Assembly: GCA_964437335.1 (NCBI GenBank)
Contig: CAYTGL010000001.1
Coordinates: forward strand, 62,001-126,000
DNA from: JAITWN01 sp964437335
Lineage (GTDB): Bacteria > Pseudomonadota > Gammaproteobacteria > SZUA-140
Direction of reading: 5' to 3'
DNA length: 64,000 nucleotides
Shown: positions 8,583-18,204 of the stretch, piece by piece
Position numbering within the stretch: position 1 is the first letter of the stretch
Layout of the letters: each line of letters opens with the position of its first letter
Position numbers and translations under genes: made by a program
Notes under the pieces: model-generated
Databases searched by the model: none
Told to the model about the DNA's origin: nothing
What the model saw: only the letters and a program-made list of their open reading frames with translations

Positions 8583-9068
8583 ATGAACGTACGATTTCCG
8601 TTGACACTTTTATTGCTGTTTCCTGTCCTGCTGTGTGCGTGGACGCTGGCCATGGCCGCCGTCGAAAGGACTGCGGTCGAAGTGACTTATACCGAACCTG
8701 AGAGTTTTACAGACGTCAGCCCGTCGGAACTGCTCGCAGAGTTTCAGGACTTCCTCGCGCGAGATGCCGCGCCCCATGTCGGCGACGGCCAGATGCTCGA
8801 AATCACCGTCACCGACATCGACATGGCAGGCGGTTTTGATCTGACGATGGGACAGCAGTTCGCCGGCGTACGGCAGATGCGCGCGACCTTTCCGCCGCGC
8901 ATCGATTTCTCGTTCGTGCTCAGGGATATCGACGGCAGGGTGCTCAAGGAAGGCGAGCGCCGCTTACAGGACCTTACATACCTGATGCGGCCACGACCGA
9001 AGACCGAGGCGGACCAGTTGTTCTACGAGAAGCTGATGATCAGCGAGTGGCTGATGCGTGAATTCTAG
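8583..9068 (+). CDS. DUF3016 family exported protein
   Basis: A 161-residue protein with a clear signal peptide (MNVRFPLTLLLLFPVLLCAWTLAMAA) and the DUF3016 pattern VEVTYTEPESFTDVSPSE, LEITVTDIDMAGGF, then PPRIDFSFVLRDIDGRVLKEGERRLQDL. Family function is not established; members are periplasmic and of similar length. GAGGAG at 8569-8574 precedes the ATG at 8583. It stands 58 bases after the CDF gene on the same strand and may be its last operon member. Confidence 0.8.
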   Translation: MNVRFPLTLLLLFPVLLCAWTLAMAAVERTAVEVTYTEPESFTDVSPSELLAEFQDFLARDAAPHVGDGQMLEITVTDIDMAGGFDLTMGQQFAGVRQMRATFPPRIDFSFVLRDIDGRVLKEGERRLQDLTYLMRPRPKTEADQLFYEKLMISEWLMREF

Positions 9069-9165
9069 TGCCCGTGGTCGCTGTCGCGGCGCCCGCTGGC
9101 GTCGTTCCGGGGTGTTGCCTTCACAGATGAACGGAAGATACGCAGGCTGTTTGATCCTGCGCGAA

Positions 9166-9179
9166 AGATAAGTTTATCT
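9166..9179. promoter_or_regulatory. AT-rich palindrome upstream of the STN receptor gene
   Basis: AGATAA and TTATCT are inverted around a two-base GT spacer, about 80 bases upstream of the receptor start. Size and place fit an operator, possibly for a metal-dependent repressor. No protein can be assigned from the sequence. Confidence 0.3.
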
Positions 9180-9260
9180 ACGGCTATACGGGTATGGCCA
9201 CTATCAGTATCCATAAACGTCTTACTTTTGGCTTCTTCGTGTCTCAAAGACCGGATACTA

Positions 9261-11753
9261 ATGAATTCTATGCGTTTGCCGTTGGCGATAGGGACGTTGC
9301 TGTTGTTGTCTGTTGCATCTGTTATTGCTGCAGACCAGCACAAGGATTTCAGTATTGCCCCACAGAGCCTCGCTACAGCGCTCGATCTTCTGATCAAACA
9401 AGCGGATATTGAGCTGTTGTATGACAGCAATATCGTTGCGGGAAAGACTACGGACGGTGTGATCGGTAACATGACGGTACCTGAGGCCGTCGCCAGAGTC
9501 CTGTTGAACACCGGTCTGGATTTTGTCTTTACTACATCTACCTCGGTTGCTATTAAACCCCCGCGTGACACCCAGGCAGAACCGACCACTGTCAGACCGT
9601 TATCAAAGCAGGCACGGCCGAGCGAATTGCCTGTACTGGTCGTCAGTGCGACACGAAGCGAAATGTTTGTAAGCGATGCTCCGGCAGCCGCCAGCGTGGT
9701 GACCTTCGCAGATCTCCAGCAGCGGAATCTGTCGACGGTCGACCAAGCCCTCAATCTGACTCCCGGTGGCTATTTCAGGCGGGGCAAGGGCCTGATGGAT
9801 ACCGCCGCCAATATCTCGCTGCGCGGTCTGCCCACGACGCGCCGCACTGCAGTCCTGCTCAATGGGATCCCGCTCAACGACAGTTATACCGGCAGCATCA
9901 ATTTCACCTCGGTCAACCTCGAGGATGTAGAACGCATCGAGGTGGTGCGCGGGCCGTTTTCCAGTCTGTATGGCAGCAATGCGATGGGGGGTGTCATAAA
10001 TATCATCAGCAAGCAGCCCGAGGGAACCGGGGCGCGCGTCAGGCTGGGCTACGGCGATGGTTTCAGCGCAAACGAGGCGCAAGAAAACCTGCGGGAAATT
10101 GCCGTGTCCGCGAATCTTCAGGTAACGGAGTCTTTGGGCTTGCGCGCCAGCTTCAGTCACCGCGCGACCGATGGTTATCCTACTGACTTTGTTACGCGCA
10201 TCACTGAACCCCCTGCAAGCCTAAGCGGCGCCATTGCAACGACTGATACTCTGGGCAATCCCCGATACGTGATCGGTCATCGTGGTGATAACGGTTACCA
10301 GGACGACAATCTCGCGCTTGCAGGCAGGTACCGTCTTTCCGGGACGAGCGACCTGGCCGTGCAATATATTCGCAGCCGTTCCGAATATGATTATCGTGAC
10401 CCGCGCAGCCTGTTGCGTAATGCTGCCGGAGACGAGCAGTTCATCACTGCAGGCGGCGACATTCCGCAGGATACGCCGACCAGCAATTATCTGGCAGGGC
10501 CCGGCGGCACCGACGAGGACCTGTATATTGGATCGTATACGAGCCGTATTGGTGAGTTCAACAGCCAACTGACCCTGGGCTATATCCATCAACTTGACGG
10601 CTGGTTTGTTACCCCGGATGTGACAGCCTCGATCACCGATGGCCCGGGCACCGGGAGCAGCACGGAGACGTCGCATCGTATCGCCGACTGGCAACTCGAA
10701 ACCCTGATTGGGCACCGGCATATCATCACCGCGGGTTTCTACTACCGGCTGGGTGACGCCGGGAACACCGAACACAGCCTGGTTAACTGGCGTGATCGTT
10801 CCAGCGAAACGGCCCTGAGTTATGAGGCTGAGGGCCAAGATCTGACCTACGCTCTGTTTCTGCAGTATCGTTTTGAGATCAACGACAAGCTGACATCCTA
10901 TCTCGGCATCCGTCAGGACTGGTGGGAGACCCGACGAGGAATGGCGAACTCGGTCGGGGTTGACGGTTACCCGATCCACTATGCGAGCCGCAGTGATCGT
11001 CATACCAGCCCGAAAATGGCGCTGGTATATCGGCACAGCCCGACAACTCGCTATCGTTTCGCTGCTGGCAATTCCTTTCGTGCTCCTGCAATCTTCGAAC
11101 TCTATCGAACCTGGTTGTCGCCATTGTCGGGAACCACGTTTCAGAGCAACCCTGATTTGAATCCGGAAACGGTGTCTTCGTGGGAAGTCGGCCTCGATCA
11201 TCAACTCGACGATGATATGCGTCTGGCCGCGACCTGGTTTGACAACCGGATGCGGGATTTCATCTATCGCACCGTGGTATCGACCAGTCCACCGATACAA
11301 CGTTTCGAGAATGCCGCCAAGGCTCACAGCCGCGGCGTGGAGCTTAGCCTGTCTGGGGTTTTTTACCAGGTAAACTGGCAGGCCAGCTATACCTATACAG
11401 ACGCGCTGATTGACAGCAACCCGCTGATCCCTGACTCGGAGGGCATGCAAATCATTCAGATTCCAAAAAACGTCGCCACACTCAGTATCGACTGGCGGCG
11501 AGGAAGGCTGGGCCTGAATGGCTCGGCCCGCTATGTGGACGAGCGCTTCAATCGTGATGATAACAGCGACAGGGTCAAGGGTGTCTTCGGTGCCTACGAC
11601 AGCTATTTCCTCGCCGATCTCAGTGCGGGTTATCAGCTTACCGATCAGTTGTCGGCCTCATTCTCGATAGATAATCTGACCGATGAGCAATGGTATGACT
11701 TCTACCTGTCGCCCGGTCGGTCGTGGTTCATGCGCCTGACACTGGATCTTTGA
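9261..11753 (+). CDS. TonB-dependent receptor with N-terminal STN signalling domain
   Basis: An 830-residue outer-membrane receptor. A signal peptide (MNSMRLPLAIGTLLLLSVASVIAA) is followed by an STN domain (FSIAPQSLATALDLLIKQADIELLYDS, about residues 30-80), a TonB box near PVLVVSATRSE, the plug (ISLRGLPTTRRTAVLLNGIPL; RGPFSSLYGSNAMGGVINI) and a beta-barrel ending in FYLSPGRSWFMRLTLDL. STN domains contact FecR-type anti-sigma factors, and fecR and fecI lie 9-12 kb away behind the minus-strand operon. The ATG at 9261 is preferred to the TTG at 9228 because it begins the signal peptide. The barrel is paralogous to the convergent receptor at 11821. Ligand unknown; heme, metal chelate or corrinoid are candidates. 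Confidence 0.92.
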   Translation: MNSMRLPLAIGTLLLLSVASVIAADQHKDFSIAPQSLATALDLLIKQADIELLYDSNIVAGKTTDGVIGNMTVPEAVARVLLNTGLDFVFTTSTSVAIKPPRDTQAEPTTVRPLSKQARPSELPVLVVSATRSEMFVSDAPAAASVVTFADLQQRNLSTVDQALNLTPGGYFRRGKGLMDTAANISLRGLPTTRRTAVLLNGIPLNDSYTGSINFTSVNLEDVERIEVVRGPFSSLYGSNAMGGVINIISKQPEGTGARVRLGYGDGFSANEAQENLREIAVSANLQVTESLGLRASFSHRATDGYPTDFVTRITEPPASLSGAIATTDTLGNPRYVIGHRGDNGYQDDNLALAGRYRLSGTSDLAVQYIRSRSEYDYRDPRSLLRNAAGDEQFITAGGDIPQDTPTSNYLAGPGGTDEDLYIGSYTSRIGEFNSQLTLGYIHQLDGWFVTPDVTASITDGPGTGSSTETSHRIADWQLETLIGHRHIITAGFYYRLGDAGNTEHSLVNWRDRSSETALSYEAEGQDLTYALFLQYRFEINDKLTSYLGIRQDWWETRRGMANSVGVDGYPIHYASRSDRHTSPKMALVYRHSPTTRYRFAAGNSFRAPAIFELYRTWLSPLSGTTFQSNPDLNPETVSSWEVGLDHQLDDDMRLAATWFDNRMRDFIYRTVVSTSPPIQRFENAAKAHSRGVELSLSGVFYQVNWQASYTYTDALIDSNPLIPDSEGMQIIQIPKNVATLSIDWRRGRLGLNGSARYVDERFNRDDNSDRVKGVFGAYDSYFLADLSAGYQLTDQLSASFSIDNLTDEQWYDFYLSPGRSWFMRLTLDL

Positions 11754-11761
11754 GCCATAAT

Positions 11762-11797
11762 AAAACGGCGGACCGCCGGGAGAGGGACAGTCCGCCG
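11762..11797 (-). terminator. terminator between convergent receptor genes
   Basis: CGGCGGAC and GTCCGCCG make an eight-base-pair stem around a 16-base loop. Read on the minus strand it is followed by TTTTATTA, so it probably ends the minus-strand receptor transcript; it has no U-tract in the plus direction. Confidence 0.55.
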
Positions 11798-11820
11798 CCT
11801 GACACTACAACTGCTTCAGA

Positions 11821-14070
11821 TTAAAACTCCGACCTCAACTCCGCGAACCAGAAGCGGCCGGGGCTCAGATAGAACTGCCGGTATTCCTTGTCGAATACGT
11901 TGTTGATTCCAAGCGAAGCACTGTGCTTTCCCATAAAATGGTACGTTCCCTTGATATCGGTCAGCGTATAGGAGTCCGTCGAACCCGGTACCCCGGTATT
12001 GACATCCGTATTCTGGACGTTGGTAAAGCGCTTGCTCTGGTGATAAGTGTTCGCCGATACCAGCCAGCTGTCATAGCGCCAGTCCAGTCCGATGTTGTAC
12101 ATATTCTCCGGCGCGTGCGGCAGTTTTTTGCCGACGACATCCGGGTTCGGGTCCTTGGTCACCTCGGTATCCGTGTAGGTGTAATTTGCCATCCACGAGA
12201 AGCCGTAGGGCAGGGGACCGTTCAGCTCCAGTTCGATACCGCTGATCTCGGCTTCGGCGACATTCTGCGGTCTGCTTATCCCGTCCACGGTCACGGTCGC
12301 AATGCGATCTTCGTTGTTTGACATGAAATAGGTCGCGATCGCGTTGATCCTGTTGCCAAAACTGTGATCCACACCGATCTCCCAGGCGGTGATGGTTTCC
12401 GGTTTCAGCTCCGGATTGCCGACGAATTCATTTCCGCCGATCTGAGCCGTACCGAAGAACTCGAACAGGTTGGGCGGACGGAATGCCTTGCCGATCGAGC
12501 CGCGGTAGGTGGTTGCCTGCGTGGGCCGGAACACCAGTGACAGCTTGGGATTGAAGGCGGTCTCTTCGACGCTTTCATAGTCGATAGTCCCGGAGCCGCC
12601 GGCAGCCGTGAATGACCGGACCTGCCCACCTTTCATCTTCCACCAGTCCTGACGCGCACCGATATACGCCGTCAGGCTGTCGGTGACTGACCAGGCATCC
12701 TGGATATAAAGAGACTGTATCTGGTCCTTGCCGGTGGCGTCCGAAACCATGAATACCTTCGAATCGGGATTGGTCCAGTTGCTGAGGCTCCAGCGTTCTT
12801 CTGTCAGCTCGCCGCTGGTGCCTGCAACACCGAAGACCAGGTAATGTCTGCTGAAGAGCGGCATATCAAACTGGATATCCGCGGTGGTCTTCGTCGAATC
12901 TGTTGTCGGGGCCAATCTGCCGTCGCCACCGACTAACGTGGGCGTACTGATCGGGGCATGACCGGCATTGGCCGCGGTCATGCCGACGATGATGGTCGTC
13001 GTCTCTTTCTCGATATGGCCAATCGATACCTTGGTGTTGATATCATTCCAGGCAGTGCGGAAGCTCAGGCCGGTATTGGTTTGATCGGTCGAACCGCCAC
13101 GCGCGAACAGCGCCCCGTTGAGCCAGGTAGTCAAGGGCACGTTGGCATAGGTTATTATATCGTCGATGACTCCGATGTCTGGAACATCGACGGAGGCCCG
13201 CAGCAGGGAGTTAGGCAGGTCGTAACCATAATCCGACCTTGAATCGACATAGGATATATCGAGGCGGGTGATATCCGATGGCGCGAACGATGCGCTGAAG
13301 CCGACGGTGTCGTCATCGTACCAGTTATCACCCATGTCGCCGATCAGATTTGTCGCAGTACCAACGTTGTTGATATAGGGCTCCCAACCTGTAGTGCCTG
13401 CGGGCAGACTGGTAATTACCGCATCGGCGACGTTGACATGGGTGGTCGGATAGCCAGCGGTACTGCGATTGCGGTAGGTCATGCCCAGCGCCAGCGTGTC
13501 CGTCGCCTTGAGCGTGCCCTTGAATGCCAGGTCAATGAAGTCTTCTGGCGCGGTGCTGTCGAGCGATCCGCCGGTGCCAATCTTCAAAGATGCGCCGGTG
13601 CGATCCGGTATCCTGGTGAAGATGCTGACCACGCCGCCCATCGCATTACCGCCATAAAGGCTGGAATACGGTCCGCGCACGACTTCGATACGCTCGACGT
13701 TCTCGCTGTCGATCATGGTCCAGTTGACCTGTCCGTTACGTGAGTCGTTCTGGATGACGCCGTCGACCAGCACGAGGCTGTCCCTGGCATTGGAAAGCCC
13801 GCGGATCGTCAGCGATGGTGTGGTCTCCATGAATCCCTTGGTGCGCCGGTTCATGATGCCGACTTGCCTGCTCAGCGCCTCGTCGACGGTGAACAGCGTC
13901 ATCTTCTCGAGATCTTCCCTGGTAATCACGCTGATCGAGGCCGGTGATTCCTTGATATTGATCTCGCTGCGGGTTGACGAGACCACCATGGTGTCCAAGG
14001 TTTCGGACATTGCGCTGCCACTCACCAGGCCTGCCCCCAGCAGAGCCATATAGAGTTTCCTGTTTCTCAT
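11821..14070 (-). CDS. TonB-dependent receptor without STN domain, last gene of the CobN locus
   Basis: A 749-residue receptor: signal peptide (MRNRKLYMALLGAGLVSGSAMS), TonB box in DTMVVSSTRSE, plug with LTIRGLSNARDSLVLVDGV and RGPYSSLYGGNAMGGVVSI, then a barrel ending in FYLSPGRFWFAELRSEF with a terminal phenylalanine. GGAGGT correctly spaced before the ATG at 14070 decides the start against an upstream in-frame ATG. The C-terminal and plug motifs nearly repeat those of the receptor at 9261, so the two are paralogs. It follows the CobN-like gene after 114 bases holding a likely promoter and operator. The transported compound is probably what the CobN-like protein acts on. Confidence 0.93.
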   Translation of the reverse strand: MRNRKLYMALLGAGLVSGSAMSETLDTMVVSSTRSEINIKESPASISVITREDLEKMTLFTVDEALSRQVGIMNRRTKGFMETTPSLTIRGLSNARDSLVLVDGVIQNDSRNGQVNWTMIDSENVERIEVVRGPYSSLYGGNAMGGVVSIFTRIPDRTGASLKIGTGGSLDSTAPEDFIDLAFKGTLKATDTLALGMTYRNRSTAGYPTTHVNVADAVITSLPAGTTGWEPYINNVGTATNLIGDMGDNWYDDDTVGFSASFAPSDITRLDISYVDSRSDYGYDLPNSLLRASVDVPDIGVIDDIITYANVPLTTWLNGALFARGGSTDQTNTGLSFRTAWNDINTKVSIGHIEKETTTIIVGMTAANAGHAPISTPTLVGGDGRLAPTTDSTKTTADIQFDMPLFSRHYLVFGVAGTSGELTEERWSLSNWTNPDSKVFMVSDATGKDQIQSLYIQDAWSVTDSLTAYIGARQDWWKMKGGQVRSFTAAGGSGTIDYESVEETAFNPKLSLVFRPTQATTYRGSIGKAFRPPNLFEFFGTAQIGGNEFVGNPELKPETITAWEIGVDHSFGNRINAIATYFMSNNEDRIATVTVDGISRPQNVAEAEISGIELELNGPLPYGFSWMANYTYTDTEVTKDPNPDVVGKKLPHAPENMYNIGLDWRYDSWLVSANTYHQSKRFTNVQNTDVNTGVPGSTDSYTLTDIKGTYHFMGKHSASLGINNVFDKEYRQFYLSPGRFWFAELRSEF

Positions 14071-14120
14071 TGTTACCTCCAATGTAATGTTCCCTGATGT
14101 CACCGGAAATATTGATTGAT

Positions 14121-14151
14121 GTTATAAATAATGATCATTACTTACATGCAA
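14121..14151 (-). promoter_or_regulatory. candidate promoter with palindromic operator for the receptor gene
   Basis: On the minus strand a TTGCAT hexamer (14151-14146) and TATAAC (14126-14121) are 19 bases apart. The spacer contains the perfect 12-base palindrome TAATGATCATTA (14129-14140). A palindrome between -35 and -10 suggests repression, as by Fur- or Zur-type regulators, but it does not match the standard 19-base Fur box exactly. The 114-base gap is too short for a cobalamin riboswitch. Confidence 0.4.
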
Positions 14152-14184
14152 TAAACTTTCCTCCCTGATTGCAACGAAAAAATG

Positions 14185-17100
14185 CTATCCAGACATTTGT
14201 TGGCGCCAGTACCCTTTGAGCCGATAGCTGGCAGGGTAGGCGCGCCGGAATCCCCACCACAATGCCACGCACAACAACAGGAAGCCGGAGACCTGTATCA
14301 AACGGGTTGTTTGATCAAAGTCAGGCGTGGCGTTATAAACGATCTCTTCCATTGCATATCCCTGAACCTGCTCGGCACCGCCCTGGCTGGCTGCGGAGGC
14401 ATCCGGGCTGGCATCCGGCGTGGCGCCGGCGTCGGCAGGCGCAGGCGCACTCGGCGACGGCGGCGCCATCGCCTGGACCATCGGCGCCATCGGCGCCGGC
14501 ACCAGGTTGGCTTGTACCAGCTTGGTCAGGATCGGATCGTGGCAATCTTCTTTGGTACAGCTCAACTGCAATTCCTCTACGAGTTCGCTGATCTTGCTGC
14601 CCAGATGCTCGATGACCTGTGCGTCCGCATCCCAGTAACCCTTGCGAACGGCCTCGAGCATCCGCGTCATCAGCGCCTGGTAGGCCCACAGATTGCCCGC
14701 CTGACGGAAGAATTGCTCTATGTCGAGGTTGTGGCGGTCATTGACATAGGTCTCGTACATCTCGTTCCATTTAGCCGTGTCGACCACCTCTGGCGTAGTG
14801 ACCTGCCAGCCCCACATGTTCTGGACTACCTGGTTTACAAACTTGGCCCCGGCATAGCCCTCTTGCTGCATCGCCTTGATCCATTCGGGGTTGAGGTAAC
14901 GCGAGCGCAATTCCCTGCCCATGAAACGCTCCAGCGTTTCCTGGGTAGCGCGGGCAGGGTTGGCAAGATTGCTGATCATGACCTCGGGCGTGGCGCCATC
15001 GACCGCGCGCACGGCCAGCGTCACGCCGCCGAATGAGGCGAACGGGTCGTCGCCGTCGAGTACCTGAAACACATTGCTCGAGCGTGCATGAACGGTCATC
15101 TTGGTGCCAGACAGCGCATTCTTGAGCAGATCCCTGCCAACACCCTCGATCCCGCTGGCTTGTCCGCTGTCACCCCAGAACCCCTGGCCATACATGTGGC
15201 TCATGCGCATGAAATAGACGTCGGCGACCTTCTGCTCGTCATCCCATGTGTCGGAACGGTCGATGACGTTCTCGAGATTGGTGCCATAGGAGCCGGGCGG
15301 CACGGTAAACATGCGGACGCCCGCCATGCGCGCGGCGAGATCACTCTCGACGCCGCGCTCTTCGAGCATTGCCCTGGTCTTGAGCATGTTGTTGCGCACA
15401 GTGTTGTCCGGTTCTTCCTGGGCAATCGCCACCGTCACGGCCTGGTCGAGCAGGGTGACGACATTCGAGAACAGGTCGCGATGCAGACCGGAAGGGATGA
15501 CGGTGACATCGATGCGGGGGCGGCCGAGTTCTTCCCGTGATATGGCCTCAACTCCGCGGACGACACCCATTGCGTCATAGACCGGCCGTATACCCATCAG
15601 GGACATGATCTGCGCCTCCTGTACGCCTTCGTTGCGCATGGTCTCGACGCCCCAGAGGGTGAAGGTCAGCTTGTCCGGATAGACTCCGTGCCTGCTGCGG
15701 TAGTCTTCGGCCAGTTCATTGGCGAGACGGCTGCCCAGGCTGTAGGTCGAATCCGCCGGGATCCGGCGCGGGTCGAAGGAATAGAAATTGCGTCCCGTCG
15801 GCAGTGCGCTCAGGTTGCGTAGCGGATCGCCACCCGGGCCGGCGGGGATATAGCGGCCGGACAGTCCTGCGGTCAGTGCGTCGAGCTCCCGTGCGGCGCT
15901 CAGACGGATCAATGCCTTCACTTCCTCACTGCGCGCCTGGCGTTGTTCATCGTTCAGCGTAGTATCCATGGATGCGATAGTCTCGGCCGTGGATTGGATA
16001 TATTCCTCCTTCGGCGCAACACCAAAGGTATGCATGCCAAACGGCGTGATGCGATCGGAGATATCTTCAAGGTAGTGCAGGATTACGTGCGCCAGTTCTC
16101 CGGGTTCCATTTCATCGAGAGAACCATGCGAATGATCATGGTGGTCATCGTGTTCGTCATCAAAGTGATGCGGCCCTGCCTCTCCGATGTCGATGCCGAG
16201 GTCAGTGAAAATACCCATGTTGGTGGCCAGCTCCATGATGCGCTGGAGATGGGCCTCGGCAAGCTGGGGACTCTGCTGGGCTGACCGGTTGTAATCGTTG
16301 ATGCGCTCCTCGAGCTCCTTCAGTTCCGGATTGAGGCCGATCCGGTCGAATGGCGGGGTCAGGTGCGTGATCATGATGGCCATGCCGCGGCGCATCGCAA
16401 TCGTGCCTTCACCGGAGTTGTCCATGATGAAGGTATAGAGATTCGGCAAGTCCTGGATCAGGTATTCGGGTGCATCTTCCATGTTAAGACCAGCTTCCTT
16501 TCCCGGCAGCCATTCATGAGTCCCGTGCGCGCCGAACTGGAACATCGCATCCGCTTTGAATTCCTTGAGCAGCCACAGGTAAAATGCGATGTACTGGTGT
16601 GACGGCGGGAACGAAACGTCGTGGAAGAGCTTGTCCGGATCCTCGGTTTTCCCGCGCGAAGGCTGTGGCCCTAGCAGGACGTTTCCGTAGCGGCGTACAG
16701 GAAACACGAAGTAACGTTTTCCATCATCATCGATGTGGGCCATGATGGTATTGACTTCGGGTCTGCCCCAGCTTTTGATGACCAGATCCTGTGCGGACTT
16801 CGGCAGCTCGGCAAACCACTGCTTGTAGGTATCGACCGGCAGCAGCACTGCTTCGCCGCTATGTGCCAGCTTCTCGATCTCGTCATGATTCCAGTTCGGG
16901 ATATTGGCGCCGAAATTGATGACATCGTCGCGCAGCGCCTCCGTGTCGGCTGGTTTCCCGGTCAGGTCATAGCCTTCCTGTTCCATGCGCTGCATGACCT
17001 GCCACAGGCTCTCCGGCAGGACATTGAGATAGGCGGCGCCGATGCCTTCGCGGCCGGGTGGGAAGTTGAAGTACTGGAGAAAGACGCGCTTGTCCTGATT

Positions 17101-18204
17101 CGGCTTCTTGCGCAGATCGACCCAGCGGCTGACGCGTTTCGCGAGCATTTCGACGCGCTCGGGGATCGCCCGTTCTTCGATATACTCGATGCCGGTTTCC
17201 GGGTGAATCAGCCGCTCTTTCGCGGCGAATACCGTGGGCTGGATCAGGCCGGCCATTTCCGGCATCGCAAGTTGCCAGGCCCGCTCGGCGATATCCATGC
17301 CGACCGGTGATGATTCCCATTCCTCTTTGGTCAGCGAGTACAGCGAGATTGCGTTGATGACGGGCACATCCAGGCGTTGCAGCAACGGGATCAGGGTTTC
17401 GGGCGCTACCCCGATCTTGAGGCTAGCGGCGACGGCGACTTCTATGCGCGGACCGCCATTCTCGTCGAAAAAGTATCGTGCGATGGCCTCTTCGGGCGGG
17501 TAACCGAAGATCGGAAGGACATTGAAATCACGGCGTTCCAGTTCTTTGATGACGGCATCGATGTGCGCGGTCGTCCCGGCGACGACATTGCTCTGGTAGA
17601 TGACAAAACCGACCCAGGGCTTGCCGGGCTTGTGCTTGCGGTAATTCTGCAGAAAGACATTGAAATCGGTGTACCAGGAGCCGGACCCGGCCTCATAGAG
17701 ACCAATCGGCGGTATTTCCTGCGGCGCCTCGTAAGCGACATCGACACCGACTTGACTGAGCGCATACAGCAAACCGTTCCTGATGTTTACCGCGCCGCCG
17801 GTCTCGAAATAACGCTTGATCTCGGGATTCGCGATGATGCCCATGGCGGTATCGTCTTCGTTCACACTACCGCCATAGGCAAAGACGTTTGCACCATTGG
17901 CGATGGCCTGTTTCAGTTCCTTCTCGACACTCGTAATCAGGACGCGGCCAAGGACCTGGATGATGACAAGGTCAGAATTGGCAAGATGGTCGAGGTCCTG
18001 CTCCCTGACACGGGTGCTCGAGTAGACACGGATATCGCCGGTAACCAGTTCAGAGTGATCGGCGACGACACCTCGGACCGCATCCATGGCCTGCCGGATC
18101 GACATGTCGCCGAGCAACAGGCTGACTTTGTGGCCACCCGAAGCCTGGACGGCCGACGACAATGCCAGCGCGACCAGGAGGAGCAGGATCCTATTCAGGG
18201 ACAT
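14185..18204 (-). CDS. exported, membrane-anchored CobN/HmuS-like chelatase large subunit
   Basis: A 1339-residue member of the CobN/ChlH/BchH superfamily, whose members insert metal into tetrapyrroles; HmuS-type relatives are linked to heme iron removal. Unlike cytoplasmic CobN it has a signal peptide (MSLNRILLLLVALALSSAVQA) and, after a Pro/Ala linker (about residues 1245-1285), one C-terminal membrane helix (VSGFLLLCVALWWGF), placing the catalytic body in the periplasm. CobN-type motifs include FQFGAHGTHEWLPGKEAGL and AYGGSVNEDD. A His-rich insertion (PHHFDDEHDDHHDHSHG) lies near residues 676-692. It overlaps the DUF2149 gene by 14 bases. CobS and CobT are absent from the window. The product, direction of reaction and metal are not shown by sequence. 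Confidence 0.88.
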   Translation of the reverse strand: MSLNRILLLLVALALSSAVQASGGHKVSLLLGDMSIRQAMDAVRGVVADHSELVTGDIRVYSSTRVREQDLDHLANSDLVIIQVLGRVLITSVEKELKQAIANGANVFAYGGSVNEDDTAMGIIANPEIKRYFETGGAVNIRNGLLYALSQVGVDVAYEAPQEIPPIGLYEAGSGSWYTDFNVFLQNYRKHKPGKPWVGFVIYQSNVVAGTTAHIDAVIKELERRDFNVLPIFGYPPEEAIARYFFDENGGPRIEVAVAASLKIGVAPETLIPLLQRLDVPVINAISLYSLTKEEWESSPVGMDIAERAWQLAMPEMAGLIQPTVFAAKERLIHPETGIEYIEERAIPERVEMLAKRVSRWVDLRKKPNQDKRVFLQYFNFPPGREGIGAAYLNVLPESLWQVMQRMEQEGYDLTGKPADTEALRDDVINFGANIPNWNHDEIEKLAHSGEAVLLPVDTYKQWFAELPKSAQDLVIKSWGRPEVNTIMAHIDDDGKRYFVFPVRRYGNVLLGPQPSRGKTEDPDKLFHDVSFPPSHQYIAFYLWLLKEFKADAMFQFGAHGTHEWLPGKEAGLNMEDAPEYLIQDLPNLYTFIMDNSGEGTIAMRRGMAIMITHLTPPFDRIGLNPELKELEERINDYNRSAQQSPQLAEAHLQRIMELATNMGIFTDLGIDIGEAGPHHFDDEHDDHHDHSHGSLDEMEPGELAHVILHYLEDISDRITPFGMHTFGVAPKEEYIQSTAETIASMDTTLNDEQRQARSEEVKALIRLSAARELDALTAGLSGRYIPAGPGGDPLRNLSALPTGRNFYSFDPRRIPADSTYSLGSRLANELAEDYRSRHGVYPDKLTFTLWGVETMRNEGVQEAQIMSLMGIRPVYDAMGVVRGVEAISREELGRPRIDVTVIPSGLHRDLFSNVVTLLDQAVTVAIAQEEPDNTVRNNMLKTRAMLEERGVESDLAARMAGVRMFTVPPGSYGTNLENVIDRSDTWDDEQKVADVYFMRMSHMYGQGFWGDSGQASGIEGVGRDLLKNALSGTKMTVHARSSNVFQVLDGDDPFASFGGVTLAVRAVDGATPEVMISNLANPARATQETLERFMGRELRSRYLNPEWIKAMQQEGYAGAKFVNQVVQNMWGWQVTTPEVVDTAKWNEMYETYVNDRHNLDIEQFFRQAGNLWAYQALMTRMLEAVRKGYWDADAQVIEHLGSKISELVEELQLSCTKEDCHDPILTKLVQANLVPAPMAPMVQAMAPPSPSAPAPADAGATPDASPDASAASQGGAEQVQGYAMEEIVYNATPDFDQTTRLIQVSGFLLLCVALWWGFRRAYPASYRLKGYWRQQMSG

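Noticed and set aside
14071..14184. Cobalamin riboswitch upstream of the receptor
   Set aside because: Gap too short and no B12-box-like sequence seen.
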